From positions 1-64,000 of the forward strand of contig NZ_JAVKPK010000010.1 in the NCBI RefSeq assembly GCF_031461075.1: a DNA stretch of 64,000 nucleotides, given 5' to 3'. Shown piece by piece: positions 1 to 9,224 of this stretch (position 1 is the stretch's first letter; each line of letters begins with the position of its first letter). The position numbers and the translations under genes are program-made. The notes beneath the pieces are model-generated. The model ran no database searches, was not told where the DNA came from, and saw only the letters and a program-made list of their open reading frames with translations. This DNA is from Methanosarcina baikalica. Lineage in GTDB: Archaea > Halobacteriota > Methanosarcinia > Methanosarcinales > Methanosarcinaceae.

Positions 1-570
1 TTATTGAAAACTTCCAGTAGCCGTTTTCCTAATCTTCGGTTGAGATAACAACTGCAAATTTTTAAATAATTTACCAAAAACAATAACAAGAAAAATGTTA
101 TTTTTTTGAAGACATCTGCGGAAAGTCAGTTATAAGAAATCCTCCTACTATTCTGGGAAAATATAGAATATATATGGATGATAAACGAAGTCAAAAATAT
201 CCGAGGAACTTTAACTTTTATAATTTCACTTTTATAACTCCTATGTATTTTTTATAGATTTATTCTATTGGATGGGCGCGGTAATCGGTCAAAGGTTGAG
301 TATTCCTATATGATATAGGATATTGGAGTTCAGAAAAGCATAGCATGAAAAATGATAGAAAAACGAGAAAGTAGGAACGTTGATTACAGACTAACAAAAC
401 ATCAATACAACGTCAATCAACTCTACTCTGAAAGAAAGTTCACATAGCAAAGAAATGATTAATCAAGGTATATTATTCATGATTCAATCAATATAATTAT
501 AAAATCATAATAAGATTCAAAAGTACGAGGAAAATCTAAGTTTTTTCCTATATTACTTACTTTTAGCATT
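1..570. other. Gene-free AT-rich stretch
   Basis: No convincing coding region is visible. The only structured signal is a perfect 8-1-8 palindrome, TCCTATATGATATAGGA, at 304-320, which could be a binding site for a dimeric regulator but has no second copy that I can see. A 15-base string TGCGGAAAGTCAGTT (from about 117) recurs near 6356 in another spacer, which suggests shared decayed sequence. Confidence 0.5.
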
Positions 571-747
571 GTGGCTCCCCATCTGCCTTGTATACAGGTG
601 AGGAGACCAACATTGCAAATTTAGATCTATTTAGGAGGCGTATCTTTTTCTTGTCTGTTCGTATGAATTCTGTCTGTTCGTAAGACATATTACTAAATGA
701 CAAACAACTATTTAATACTTTTGTCAATAATTGTGTTATTTAATGTT
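571..747 (+). promoter_or_regulatory. Conserved leader/operator element upstream of cbiO
   Basis: The segment contains a strong hairpin: CTCCCCATCTG (575-585) pairs with CAGGTGAGGAG (595-605), 10 of 11 pairs. It is followed by ATTTAGGAGG (629-638), then TGTCTGTTCG twice (652-661, 671-680), the second inside a small hairpin TGTCT/AGACA (671-687), then TATTTAA (709-715) and ATTTAATGTT (738-747). The same motif series occurs upstream of cbiM with matching spacing. TATTTAATAC could itself be a TATA box, so the element may be a structured RNA leader or a set of DNA operator sites. About 390 bases of further spacer, with no ORF that I can support, separate it from cbiO. Confidence 0.55.
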
Positions 748-1133
748 GATAAATTAAAAATAAGTAGTACTTATCAAAAGAATGAATTTCTCTCTATGAA
801 CCACCTTTCGGAGCTAATACATTTCAAGAAGAAATATGACTCCGACCCTTAGCGCAAGTATCAGAGTCCCGTATCTGGATATATATTTTTCAAACCGCAT
901 TCTTGTACTGTTTATTGACCATTTACTAAGGATATTTTTGTGAGGGTACGTAACTTAACATTGGAAATTAAAGCGCAAGCAGTAAAATGAAGATTAAAAG
1001 CAGAATATAAAATACAAAAAATAAAGTAAAAACCATAAAACATAAAAAAGATAACTTCATTAGTAGTAACACTATTTTTAAAAAAGTTAGTTCTCAGAAG
1101 TTAGACACTATTTCATACAGGACGTTTTCAAGT
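748..1133. other. Spacer between leader element and cbiO
   Basis: AT-rich sequence without a recognisable gene. It is probably the 5' untranslated region or promoter region of cbiO. A short ATGACTCCGAC...CAGAGTC inverted pattern is present near 837-870. Confidence 0.4.
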
Positions 1134-2117
1134 ATGAGCATACAGAATTCCCCAAGGAACTCCGAAGAAGCAATAATTATTCAGAAGGAAATAATAGGCA
1201 GAAGTAATATTAAAACAGGGACTAGCCCCGAAAAGGCAGACAGAGCCTCTGAAAGAAGCGGTATTCCTATCCTTGAAGTCAAAGACCTCTGTCATAGATA
1301 CCCTCACCTTGATTCAAACGCCCTGGATATGATTAACTTAAAAATATTCAAAGGGGAAAGAGTTGCAGTTCTTGGGGCTAACGGGGCAGGGAAATCCACT
1401 TTATTCAAGCATCTTAATGGAATCCTGCGGCCTCTTTCAGGGGAGGTTCTGATAAAAGGAGAAAAGGTTACTAAAAAGAATGTCAGGACCTGCAGGGAAA
1501 CGGTAGGAATTGTCTTTCAGGACCCTGATGACCAGGTACTCGCTCCGAGTGTTGAAGAAGATATTGCTTTTGGACCGATTAATATGGGTTTATCCAGAGG
1601 CGAGGTCGAAACGAGAGTAAAAGAAGCTCTGGAGATGGTTGGACTTACAGGTTTTGAAGAAAGAGCCCCACACCATCTGAGCGGAGGGCAGAAGAAACTG
1701 GTGGCAATCGCAGGTATTCTTGCCATGCGCCCTGAAGTGATAGTGCTTGACGAGCCAACAGCAGGCCTCGATCCTCTAAGTTCCGCCCGCGTCCTTGAAC
1801 TGATTATGAAAATGAACAGGGAACTTGGAATCACGCTGCTCCTTTCTACCCATGATGTGGATGTTGTCCCTTATTTTGCTGAAAGGGTCTTTGTTCTCCA
1901 CCATGGAAGACTTGAAGCTGAAGGGAGCCCGGACGAGATTTTCAGTGATTCCGAGCTTCTCAGGAAAGCTCATCTAAGACTCCCAAGAGTGGCCGAGGTA
2001 TTCGAAATGCTCCAGCAGGAAGGAATCGATATTAACATACAAATAACAGCCGAAGCAGCCAGGGACGAAATCCTGAGGGTTATCGGCCCCAGTGATAAAA
2101 CGGCAGGGACGACGTGA
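1134..2117 (+). CDS. cbiO: Cobalt/nickel ECF transporter ATPase CbiO
   Basis: Cytoplasmic ATPase subunit that energises CbiM/CbiQ-type uptake of Co2+ (or Ni2+) for cobalamin or F430. The ABC domain starts near residue 46 and shows Walker A GANGAGKST (81-89), the signature LSGGQKK, Walker B VIVLDEPTAG and the switch histidine in STHD. The 327 residues are longer than the usual roughly 280 because of a polar N-terminal extension of about 45 residues with no obvious domain. The ATG has only a weak AGGA-type ribosome site, but no later start is available before the domain. cbiQ begins 34 bases after the stop, so the two are probably cotranscribed. The order O-Q without M-N is unusual, since MNQO is typical. 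Confidence 0.9.
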   Translation: MSIQNSPRNSEEAIIIQKEIIGRSNIKTGTSPEKADRASERSGIPILEVKDLCHRYPHLDSNALDMINLKIFKGERVAVLGANGAGKSTLFKHLNGILRPLSGEVLIKGEKVTKKNVRTCRETVGIVFQDPDDQVLAPSVEEDIAFGPINMGLSRGEVETRVKEALEMVGLTGFEERAPHHLSGGQKKLVAIAGILAMRPEVIVLDEPTAGLDPLSSARVLELIMKMNRELGITLLLSTHDVDVVPYFAERVFVLHHGRLEAEGSPDEIFSDSELLRKAHLRLPRVAEVFEMLQQEGIDINIQITAEAARDEILRVIGPSDKTAGTT

Positions 2118-2151
2118 AAGTCAAAAAAGCTTCCGCACAGGAGAACATTTG

Positions 2152-2958
2152 ATGGTAACCCTCACGGATATTGAACGCGAGTCATACAAAAACAGCTTCA
2201 TACACCGGCTTGATCCCAGAGTAAAATTGCTCTTTTCGCTTGCAATAATCATTTACGTAGTGAGCCTGCCGAGGATTCACGAAAAAAATATGGTTCGCCT
2301 TCTTGCCATAGAAGCTTATTTACTGTTTCTTGTGCTCGTTGCCGGACTGGACTTAAGGTATTTTGCCCTCCGCATCCTTGCTATTTTACCGTTCGGACTC
2401 GGAATTGCCCTTATTCAGCCTTTTCTGAGACCTTCGTTTATGGAAACTTATACCCCTTATCCTCTTGGCCTGCCTTTCGGGCTCAGCATAACCTATGAGG
2501 GACTTGCCTTCGGAAGTTCACTGATTGCGAAATTCCTGGTCTGCATAACAGTCGTCGTCCTTTTCTCTTCCACTACACGGATGAGAGATATGGTCATAGC
2601 AGCAGACAGGATAGGCATCCCAAGAGAATTTACCCTGCTGCTGAGTATGATGGTACGCTATCTTTTCCTGTTCTGGTCAGTCCTGAAAAGAATAAAAATT
2701 GCGCAGCAGACCAGGCTCTTCGATATCTGGAACAAAGATGTCCCAAGGAGATGGGTCATCGAGCAGGTAGGAAACAGTATGAGCGCAATTTTCATACGCT
2801 CCTACGAGCAGGGAGAAAGGACCTATATCAGTATGCTTTGCAGAGGCTACGGAAGCGGGCATGAAAAAGCGTATTACAGGAAAAAAATCAGGGCTCAGGA
2901 CGTCTTTTTTTTGCTCCTGAGTGCAGGTTGCATATTATATATTCATCTTTATGTCTGA
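2152..2958 (+). CDS. cbiQ: Cobalt ECF transporter transmembrane subunit CbiQ
   Basis: Integral membrane T-component that couples CbiO to the metal-binding CbiM. The protein has an N-terminal polar stretch ending in HRLDPRVKL, several hydrophobic segments and a C-terminal cytoplasmic part with SYEQGERTYISMLCRGYG, the arginine-containing A-x-x-x-R-G type coupling region expected in CbiQ. I take the ATG at 2152 because AGGAG lies 8 bases upstream; an upstream GTG at 2092 would overlap cbiO and has no ribosome site. The product is 268 residues, the usual size. It converges with the nicotianamine-synthase-like gene that ends 74 bases downstream. Confidence 0.88.
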   Translation: MVTLTDIERESYKNSFIHRLDPRVKLLFSLAIIIYVVSLPRIHEKNMVRLLAIEAYLLFLVLVAGLDLRYFALRILAILPFGLGIALIQPFLRPSFMETYTPYPLGLPFGLSITYEGLAFGSSLIAKFLVCITVVVLFSSTTRMRDMVIAADRIGIPREFTLLLSMMVRYLFLFWSVLKRIKIAQQTRLFDIWNKDVPRRWVIEQVGNSMSAIFIRSYEQGERTYISMLCRGYGSGHEKAYYRKKIRAQDVFFLLLSAGCILYIHLYV

Positions 2959-3032
2959 GAGATCTGCTGCCTGAAAAGAAACCTGAGTTATATAGTTTTT
3001 GAAACCCACTTTTTATAGATCTCCAGAAGATT

Positions 3033-3854
3033 TTATCTTTTTTTCAGAAATACAACCGTATTATTAACTGGAGGTTCCGGCTGAACCCGAAGATATTCTT
3101 CAAATCCGGCAGGTAGTTCGAAGAGAGAACTACTATCCAGAACTCTCCGAAGACCCCTTTTGTAGAGACGATAGGAGACTTTACTTCCCTTTGGCAGGAC
3201 TTTTGCAAGGTGCTCGAATATCTCTTCTTTAGGTTCAGCCTGGGCAGCAACCATGTAAAGGTCACAGCTGGTATTAAGTGGTAGAATGAAGTGGTTTCCT
3301 TCTATTATCGTGATGTTTTCGGAAAGACCAAGGCGGGCAATTACCTTCCTGGAGAGGCTTGCTCTTTTTTTATCCTGCTCAATTCCAATTCCGAAAAGAC
3401 CATATTTGTGGCAGAGAACTATCAGACTTAGGGGTAGAGGCCCACTTCCAAGAAAAATAACGCAATCTTTTGGTTTTAGGCAGGAACCTGTATATTCGGT
3501 CCTGGCAAGCTGGAGATAATTTGGATAAAAAGTAAAATTTTGGAGGTCTTCCCATGGATTCCGGCTTGAGAGAAGACTTTTTGCTTTTTCAATTTCAAGT
3601 TTCAGATTGTATAAAAGCCGAAAGTTAGAAATTGAAATTAGCAAGGAGTCAAATCCCGGGCTTTTAAGGATCATCTCTGTGGATAATTCATCTATATCTA
3701 GGGCTGCAAGTTCATCCAGTCTTTTAAATACGGCATGCAGTTCGATTGAGGAACTTTCCAGAATTTTGATCTCCTCAAGACCATTTACACGAGCATGAAT
3801 CTGCCGAAGTTCGGCGATTAAGGGTACAGCCCCAATTTTGAGGATGTTACTCAC
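3033..3854 (-). CDS. Nicotianamine synthase-like protein B
   Basis: A 273-residue relative of nicotianamine synthase, the SAM-using family that builds aminobutyrate-chain metal chelators (nicotianamine in plants, thermonicotianamine in Methanothermobacter, and the staphylopine step by CntL). The N-terminal half is helical. The C-terminal Rossmann part has FLGSGPLPLS (134-143) as the SAM loop and an acidic residue after the second strand (IGIEQD). The segment NYLQLARTEY (112-121) resembles the N-Y-x-x-L-x-x-x-E signature of the family. Its GTG start lies inside the end of the upstream paralogue (8-base overlap), implying translational coupling. Its product has not been established; a cobalt or nickel chelator is an inference from the cbi genes beside it. 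Confidence 0.7.
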   Translation of the reverse strand: MSNILKIGAVPLIAELRQIHARVNGLEEIKILESSSIELHAVFKRLDELAALDIDELSTEMILKSPGFDSLLISISNFRLLYNLKLEIEKAKSLLSSRNPWEDLQNFTFYPNYLQLARTEYTGSCLKPKDCVIFLGSGPLPLSLIVLCHKYGLFGIGIEQDKKRASLSRKVIARLGLSENITIIEGNHFILPLNTSCDLYMVAAQAEPKEEIFEHLAKVLPKGSKVSYRLYKRGLRRVLDSSSLFELPAGFEEYLRVQPEPPVNNTVVFLKKR

Positions 3855-4728
3855 ACTCCAGGAAGACCAGGGTATTGTTTACCTTTCCAGCTGGATATAT
3901 CTCTTTTATTTTTCGAAAACCTTTGATCTGTTCCGGCTGGACTGACAAATAAAGAAGCTGTCTCATGCCACTATAGTTGCGGTAGCACACTGAGATGGAT
4001 TTTTCAGGACCTGATTTTCTATTTTTTATCATCAAATGGATGTTCCGGAAGATGCGCTCTTTGGGTTCGGCAAGTCCTGCTATCAGTACAGAATCCCATT
4101 CAATTTTTGAAAGTGCGGTTTCGTCCCCTTCAAGAATATTTATCTCCTTTTCGAGGCCAAAGTGCTTTACACAGCTTTTTGCCAGAACTACTGCTTCGGG
4201 GTCTCGATCTACGCCGATACAGCGGATGCCGTATAGTTTACTGAAAAGCAGTAGAGTAACAGGAAGGGGACCACAGCCTACAAAAGCCAGCACTTTAATT
4301 TGGGAAGAATTCTGGATATGGTTTTTAATCAGATTTTTGTACCTGGCATACAGAGGAAAAGATTCCAGCATTTTCCAGGGTTCTTTGCAGGCCAGAATTT
4401 CTCTTGCAAGTTGGGTCTCATGCAGGCTAAAAAAATGGGTGTAACTGGCATAAATAGAAGGAAGTACGGCGTTGATCTCGGGGTCCCTGAGTACAACCTG
4501 ACAGAGAGCGTCAGTGACATCAAGCTGCCCAATTTCATCCAAGTCAGAGAAGATTTCGTAAAGATGGGGAAGATTAAACTCGGCAATTCGATTCATATCA
4601 CAAGATTGAATGTTACTGTAAAAATTCAATATGCAAGATTTTATAGTTCTTATATTGAATAAATTCTGTCCATGTTCCTGAAATAAGGGTGAAAAATTGC
4701 TGTCCTCTGTGCTCAGTAAGCTGCTCAT
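3847..4728 (-). CDS. Nicotianamine synthase-like protein A (divergent paralogue)
   Basis: First gene of the overlapping pair, 293 residues. It has the same architecture as the downstream paralogue: an N-terminal helical half, then a Rossmann fold with FVGCGPLPVT (149-158) and the acidic cofactor residue in IGVDRD. The two proteins also share the ending P-x-x-x-VNNT-VFLE/K. In place of the family-like N-Y-x-x-L-x-x-x-E segment it reads RYKNLIKNH (129-137), so the aligned glutamate is missing. It may therefore bind SAM without the standard chemistry, or act as partner of protein B. No strong ribosome site precedes the ATG; the upstream region (4729-4830) is AT-rich with TATA-like strings, compatible with a leaderless transcript. 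Confidence 0.65.
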   Translation of the reverse strand: MSSLLSTEDSNFSPLFQEHGQNLFNIRTIKSCILNFYSNIQSCDMNRIAEFNLPHLYEIFSDLDEIGQLDVTDALCQVVLRDPEINAVLPSIYASYTHFFSLHETQLAREILACKEPWKMLESFPLYARYKNLIKNHIQNSSQIKVLAFVGCGPLPVTLLLFSKLYGIRCIGVDRDPEAVVLAKSCVKHFGLEKEINILEGDETALSKIEWDSVLIAGLAEPKERIFRNIHLMIKNRKSGPEKSISVCYRNYSGMRQLLYLSVQPEQIKGFRKIKEIYPAGKVNNTLVFLECE

Positions 4729-5014
4729 AAGATAAGATCCGATTCAATTCGTTGTAATTATATTAACAAAAATATATAATTATAGCAATATATACTCGGT
4801 CTGTGAAAAACGTATATAAAGCTTTGGATAATATTCTGCAGGTGTTAATATTAAAAATATATATATAAATTACATATGAAAAAATAAGTAAAACGTATGA
4901 AGAATTCGTTGAAATAGCCATTGAATACAAAAACAAAAAAAAATAATCGTTAACGTCGGGAAAATAAAAATGTTAGGGCATTTGGCATTGGCTCATTCAG
5001 AGTGACAGAGGAAC

Positions 5015-5773
5015 TTATTCTAACTTTTTCTGCCCCGATATCAGAAAAATGGAGTTACTCCCAAGAAGCCTCTGCGTGAATGATTGCCTATTTTTTTTAA
5101 ACTTCTGCACCTCCAGAAGAGGATTGACTGCGGTGTTCACAAATCCGATTTCAGAAAAGAGGAGAGAAGCATTCTCCGGACTTATTTTCTCATAGAGAGG
5201 CAGTGAATTCCGGATTGGCCCATAACAATCCTTGAAAATCGAAGCGGTCTGGTTCTTTTTCACAAACCTTTCAGCCCCTTCGGAAAGCATTCTTTTAATG
5301 CGTCTGCCTGGTCGGGGATCAAACCAGTCGCCATCTATGGCAAAAATCGTGCCTCCCGGTTTAAGAACCCTCCTCCATTCCCGGACAGCACACGCAGGCT
5401 GCTGGAGAGTCCATAGCAGGAATTTATTCGTGACCAGATCGAAAGAACTGTCTTCAAAAGGTAGGTTTTCCGCATCCCCATGGAAAAAATCAATCTCAAG
5501 GCCCATATTCTGTGCGTTATGCTTTGCTCTCTCAAGCATTCCTTCGGAAAGATCTATGCCTGTTACCTTATGCCCCATCTCAGCAAAAAGAAGGGCAAGA
5601 AAACCAGCACCAGTCCCCACGTCCAGTACTTTCAAACGCTCACTGGAAACCAGGGAATTTTCAAAGATTTGTTTCCAGACAGTGCGTTCTTCTTCATCAA
5701 AACCACTTACCCCGTTTGTGTATGTGGAAGACCTTATATTCCAGTAGTTGGCAATAACTTTCTTACAGTTTAT
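5015..5773 (-). CDS. Class I SAM methyltransferase, apparent ATA start
   Basis: Soluble methyltransferase of the UbiE/Methyltransf_11 type. The SAM motif VLDVGTGAGFLAL is followed by the acidic GIDLSEGML strand end, DAENLPFEDSSFD and RVLKPGG. A conventional start (TTG at 5635) would remove the N-terminal helix. The same frame continues upstream through NYWNIRSSTYTNG...WKQIF, a typical N-terminus for this family, to an ATA codon at 5771-5773. GGAGGTG (5779-5785) lies five bases before it, and no ATG, GTG or TTG exists in that frame there. Either ATA initiates, or an ATG was mutated and the gene is dying. The substrate is unknown; its position 287 bases upstream of the nicotianamine-synthase-like genes on the same strand suggests, but does not prove, a linked role. 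Confidence 0.65.
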   Translation of the reverse strand: MNCKKVIANYWNIRSSTYTNGVSGFDEEERTVWKQIFENSLVSSERLKVLDVGTGAGFLALLFAEMGHKVTGIDLSEGMLERAKHNAQNMGLEIDFFHGDAENLPFEDSSFDLVTNKFLLWTLQQPACAVREWRRVLKPGGTIFAIDGDWFDPRPGRRIKRMLSEGAERFVKKNQTASIFKDCYGPIRNSLPLYEKISPENASLLFSEIGFVNTAVNPLLEVQKFKKNRQSFTQRLLGSNSIFLISGQKKLE

Positions 5774-6785
5774 ATAAACACCTCCAAGAAATATTATAAA
5801 GAAAGCCCCTTACCTGCCCTTTTTTGCATAAGTTCTTTTATGCTATTCTTAGTTCTATTTTTTGAAGGCTTTTATTTTTGTATCCGTTTTTTAATTGGGT
5901 TGGTAAACACTTCCCATTTTCAAAAGGTTCGAGTTTTTGAGCTTTTTTTCGGCAGTGTTGCAAATTTGATGTAAATTTAAAGTTAAATTTCATGCATTAT
6001 TAGGATTTGACTTTATGGAAGGTAACCTCCTTTAAGCTCGGATTTTTTATGACGAAAGGTTTTGGCGTCAGACCCTTTATTTTCAAGCTTCGTATGCGCG
6101 TATTTTTTAATCTGAGGGTTTTTGTTCTCGCAATTTTATCAGGCATATTTTATTCCTTCCCTTGCCAGAAAGTTTTTCTTAGCTTCTGGTTCATACTTAT
6201 GTTAGCATTCGTAAAATAAATTATTTCCTATTACTAATTAATTGCATACAAAACTAATAAATTTACCCATAGAAATAACAATAAAATAGAATTTAACGAT
6301 GTGAAATTAGATGAATAGTTGATGCCCAGAGAAATAAAAATATTCCAAGGAAACGTGCGGAAAGTCAGTTTGAGAATTAAACTATGAGTTTTCCCGTTTC
6401 TGAGTTCAGATGATTTTAAGAGAGTTGCGGCAGTTTGAGAGATAAAAGAGGACATAATGTGTTGTAAAATCTGCAAAAGAAGTATTGAGAACGATTTCTC
6501 AGAAGGAGGTAAGAGAAGGGGCCACAGTGAATTTCCTGCGGTTCGGATTGAAGAATAGGTTAGATTATAATTTTCAATAAATTATTTTGCATTTATCTGT
6601 TATTTTTCAAAGAATCCAGTTTCTTTGTATCTCCCGGTTTGTTAATACTAATTTTTATTTTGATATGAAAAAGTATTTAGTTATAAAACTCTTTTAAGTA
6701 TAAAATAACATGAAAGTAAGTAATAGTGTTACCAATTAGTTCCTAATTTGGTAGAAACCGGTGAATTTTAGGGAATGGATTCTTA
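5774..6785. other. Gene-free stretch
   Basis: About 1 kb of AT-rich sequence. Short open frames here are rich in Phe/Leu and lack ribosome sites, so I regard them as chance. TACCAATTAG/TAATTTGGTA (6730-6753) is a near-palindrome just ahead of the next gene and could be an operator. Confidence 0.4.
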
Positions 6786-7702
6786 ATGCAGAAAATTAAA
6801 GCAAAACAGGCTTCACCGAAGCAAAAAAACGGTTTACAGATATATAGGGAGTGGGACGAGTTACCCTTTGTATCTTCGCCGACTCCTCATTTTGCCCAGT
6901 TCTTCTCTCTTGGGTATTTTCTTTCTCCTGATTGCTCTGTATCTCTTCCAGGACTTTTCTATCTTGATCTGAACATTTACCGGGAGCCCATGATAAAAGC
7001 TCTTATCAAAGAACAAAGTGAGGATCTGTACCGGCTAATAAAAAGGGTCCAGTTTGACGGAAAATATTATAAGGTAAAATGTGTGCGTTCAGAAGAATGG
7101 GAACACTGCTGGGATCTGGCGGTCCGAGTGCAATTTATTGGAATGATACAGGGGTTAGCCTTCGAGCCGAAGAAGATTGTTTCCATAAAAGACAAGAAAT
7201 AACCTACAAATTCCTTGTCCTGGTAAATCCATATGAGTTGTGGGAAAGGGAACTGGTCGAAAGGTTATGGAACCTTCAGGAGAGAATTGAGTTCCTGATA
7301 GCAAAAATCCTCTTTCACGAGTGCATCCATATCCTTATCTTCCTCGGAAAAACTCTACCCTCAGGTTTTGAGCAGACGGATAGTTTCCTTGAATTTAGAG
7401 AGATGCTTAAGTTTGCAAACTCGGAAAAACTGTGCCCTGAAAGTTGTGGCGTCCAGTCTCATCTTGTGAATCTGGCTGACCTTGCCCCAAACTTTTCCGA
7501 AAGTTCCGAAAAAAAGCTGGATAAGGTTTCTGAACTTTATGAATTTCTGATCCACGAAAAATACAGTATCAGAAAAACCGATCTGGCTTTCGGCCTTTCC
7601 TGGAGTAACAGAAAAATTTCCCGGAACTATGCGAAAATCGCAGCTTTGAAAATGGGCTCCTGTCCGGAATCCAATAAAAAAATTATGGGAGAAAGAAGTT
7701 AA
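6786..7702 (+). pseudogene. Unknown HExxH-containing protein, broken by a frameshift
   Basis: Two overlapping frames read as one protein. Frame one (6786-7202, 138 residues, from an ATG) runs to ...FEPKKIVSIKDKK. Frame two, open from 7079 to 7702, continues naturally as EITYKFLVLVNPYELWEREL and carries HECIH, a possible HExxH zinc site, then a C-terminal region with SIRKTDLAFGLSWSNRKISRN that looks helix-turn-helix-like. The switch point lies near 7195-7200 and corresponds to one extra base (or two missing). Both halves have natural composition, so the break is recent or a sequence error. I do not recognise the family, and a single HExxH match in a short hypothetical is weak evidence for a peptidase. 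Confidence 0.5.
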
Positions 7703-7798
7703 CAGGTTGCATAAGGATTTGGAAGAAGTATATTACAGGATTGATGATAACCAGGCATTTGAGAGTGAGATAAATTGAAAAATTTCCTTGAAAACTTG

Positions 7799-7880
7799 AA
7801 CATCAGAAACTCGATTGATTATATTAAATACCAGATCTGAAGAAGCTAATTTTGAGTTTCAGGATAGGCTCAATAGTAAA
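7799..7880. repeat. Truncated copy of the GAGCTC-TCCAAAAC element
   Basis: This stretch aligns at roughly 75% identity with 15478-15556, sharing GATTGATTAT, AGAAGC and TTTTGAGTTT blocks, and ends in a degenerate form of the terminal repeat. No left end is visible, so it is a remnant. It lies between the frameshifted gene and the receiver gene. Confidence 0.45.
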
Positions 7881-7917
7881 ATTCTTTTAATAAAAATAAA
7901 AAGGAGGGAAATAGATA

Positions 7918-8337
7918 GTGAGAGTTATGATCGTGGACGATGCCGAGTTTATGCGAATGGTAATCAAAGACACTCTCTTAAAGCACGGATATGAAGTGGT
8001 TGCTGAAGTGGGTGATGGGAAAGAGGCAATTCAAACTTATCTGGAAGTAAAACCGGATCTCGTGTTAATGGATATAATTATGCCAGATATGGATGGAAAA
8101 GAGGCATTGCAAAAACTTCTTGTTATGGATCCGGAGGCAAAAGTGGTAATGTGCTCTTCTCTTGGGCAGCAGGCCCTGATAACAGAGTCAATGAAAATAG
8201 GCGCTATGGGTTTTATAGTAAAACCTTTTGAACCTGATGGAATGCTGGATGTAATAAGAAAAATTGCTGATCAAATTAGTGTCGCGCCAACGGCAAAATG
8301 TCGTATAAAATCGATTGCGACTATTCAGAATCGTTGA
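7918..8337 (+). CDS. Stand-alone CheY-like response regulator receiver
   Basis: Single receiver domain of 139 residues that would be phosphorylated by a histidine kinase. It shows the acidic pair D7-D8, the phospho-acceptor D52 in LVLMDIIMPDMDG, the switch Ser in MCSS (80-81) and the conserved lysine K102 in VKPF. The GTG start is supported by AGGAGGG about ten bases upstream. A roughly 18-residue basic tail follows the domain (KCRIKSIATIQNR). No kinase, CheA or output gene is next to it, so the partner is elsewhere. Over 1.6 kb of gene-free DNA follows. Confidence 0.88.
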   Translation: MRVMIVDDAEFMRMVIKDTLLKHGYEVVAEVGDGKEAIQTYLEVKPDLVLMDIIMPDMDGKEALQKLLVMDPEAKVVMCSSLGQQALITESMKIGAMGFIVKPFEPDGMLDVIRKIADQISVAPTAKCRIKSIATIQNR

Positions 8338-9037
8338 ATCTTTGATGGTTGACACTATATTAGTTTAATTTAACTCAAATAGAACTTAAGTGATTGAAAT
8401 AACAAACCAGCGCCTAAAGCATCAAACTTATTTTAATATTTATGCCGTATTGATCATGCTTGATTCTCTCACAATATGTGCAAGTTTAGTGTGGATATTA
8501 CATATATAAGAAGAACAAACAGTTTACTTTCCAGATAAGACTGAAAAGCTGCTCAATATTGAGATACGAACGATTTAATGCAATGTAGGGTCCTCAAAAA
8601 ATGATCCGTTTTTTAAGGATTATTGAGTCTTATTTCCCAGATAAATGTGGTTTTAATGCTTTCTCAAAAAAGTACATATTTTTAATAGTTTATTTGTTAT
8701 TTTAATGGAATTAATCTCCTCAATTTCCAGATTTTAAACATTTTTTTGGCAGTTTTAAAAATTTGCTGTAAAATAAAAGTAATATTTTTGGATATGGTTA
8801 ATAATTTGAGCCTACTTAATTTGAATTAGTATCCTAACTTAGGAGTGATTTAAATATAATATAAAGGGTTTCTGTTTCCAAGAATGATTATTTGAGGAAA
8901 TAGAACTATAGATCAATTCCCAAACTGTAAATTTGAAGTTATATTTTTATCATTCCTTAATAAAATATATAACTCCGCCGAAAGTTTGGCATTCTGTCGA
9001 TTTTCGGGGTGAAAAAGTTGGTTATTATTTTTAATCC
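8338..9037. other. Gene-free AT-rich stretch
   Basis: I see no supported gene or repeat here. It forms the first part of the 1.7 kb gap before cbiM. Confidence 0.4.
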
Positions 9038-9224
9038 AGTGCTCCATCTTTTGCACCCAGTCCCTGCCTACTTTGGTACCACAGGCAGGGGAAAAAAGGA
9101 GTTCAGGTGCTTTAGTTGATTTAGGAGGTAATTTAAGTTTTGTGTCTGTTCGCCAGAGACACTCTATCTTTATACTACTAACCGGTATTTAACATTTTTT
9201 ATATCTTTTTTACCATTTGATGTT
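9038..9224 (+). promoter_or_regulatory. Conserved leader/operator element upstream of cbiM
   Basis: This is the second copy of the element seen before cbiO. A perfect 8-pair hairpin CCCTGCCT/AGGCAGGG (9062-9069, 9083-9090) sits inside CTCC...GGAG (9042-9045, 9098-9101) and GCACC...GGTGC (9053-9057, 9106-9110). ATTTAGGAGG follows at 9119-9128, TGTCTGTTCG at 9143-9152 within the hairpin GTGTCT/AGACAC (9142-9162), TATTTAA at 9186-9192 and ATTTGATGTT at 9215-9224. The gap between the last two motifs is the same as in the cbiO copy (29 bases start to start). cbiM lies 790 bases downstream, with a MITE-like insertion in between. Confidence 0.55.

Noticed and set aside
651..683. Short leader peptides starting TTG/GTG after ATTTAGGAGG (both would begin with Ser-Val-Arg)
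   Set aside because: The spacing of 12-13 bases from the ribosome-site-like motif is too long, and the shared residues follow from the shared DNA hairpin.
571..747. Classical cobalamin riboswitch upstream of cbiO
   Set aside because: The conserved B12-box and core strings of that riboswitch are not present here or at the cbiM copy, so I describe the element only by its own motifs.
3995..4662. Plus-strand open frames inside the NAS-like gene A
   Set aside because: They are shadows of the minus-strand gene, with no ribosome site and unnatural composition.
6007..6476. Short open frames in the 5.8-6.8 kb spacer
   Set aside because: Phe/Leu-rich translation of AT-rich DNA without ribosome sites or recognisable motifs.
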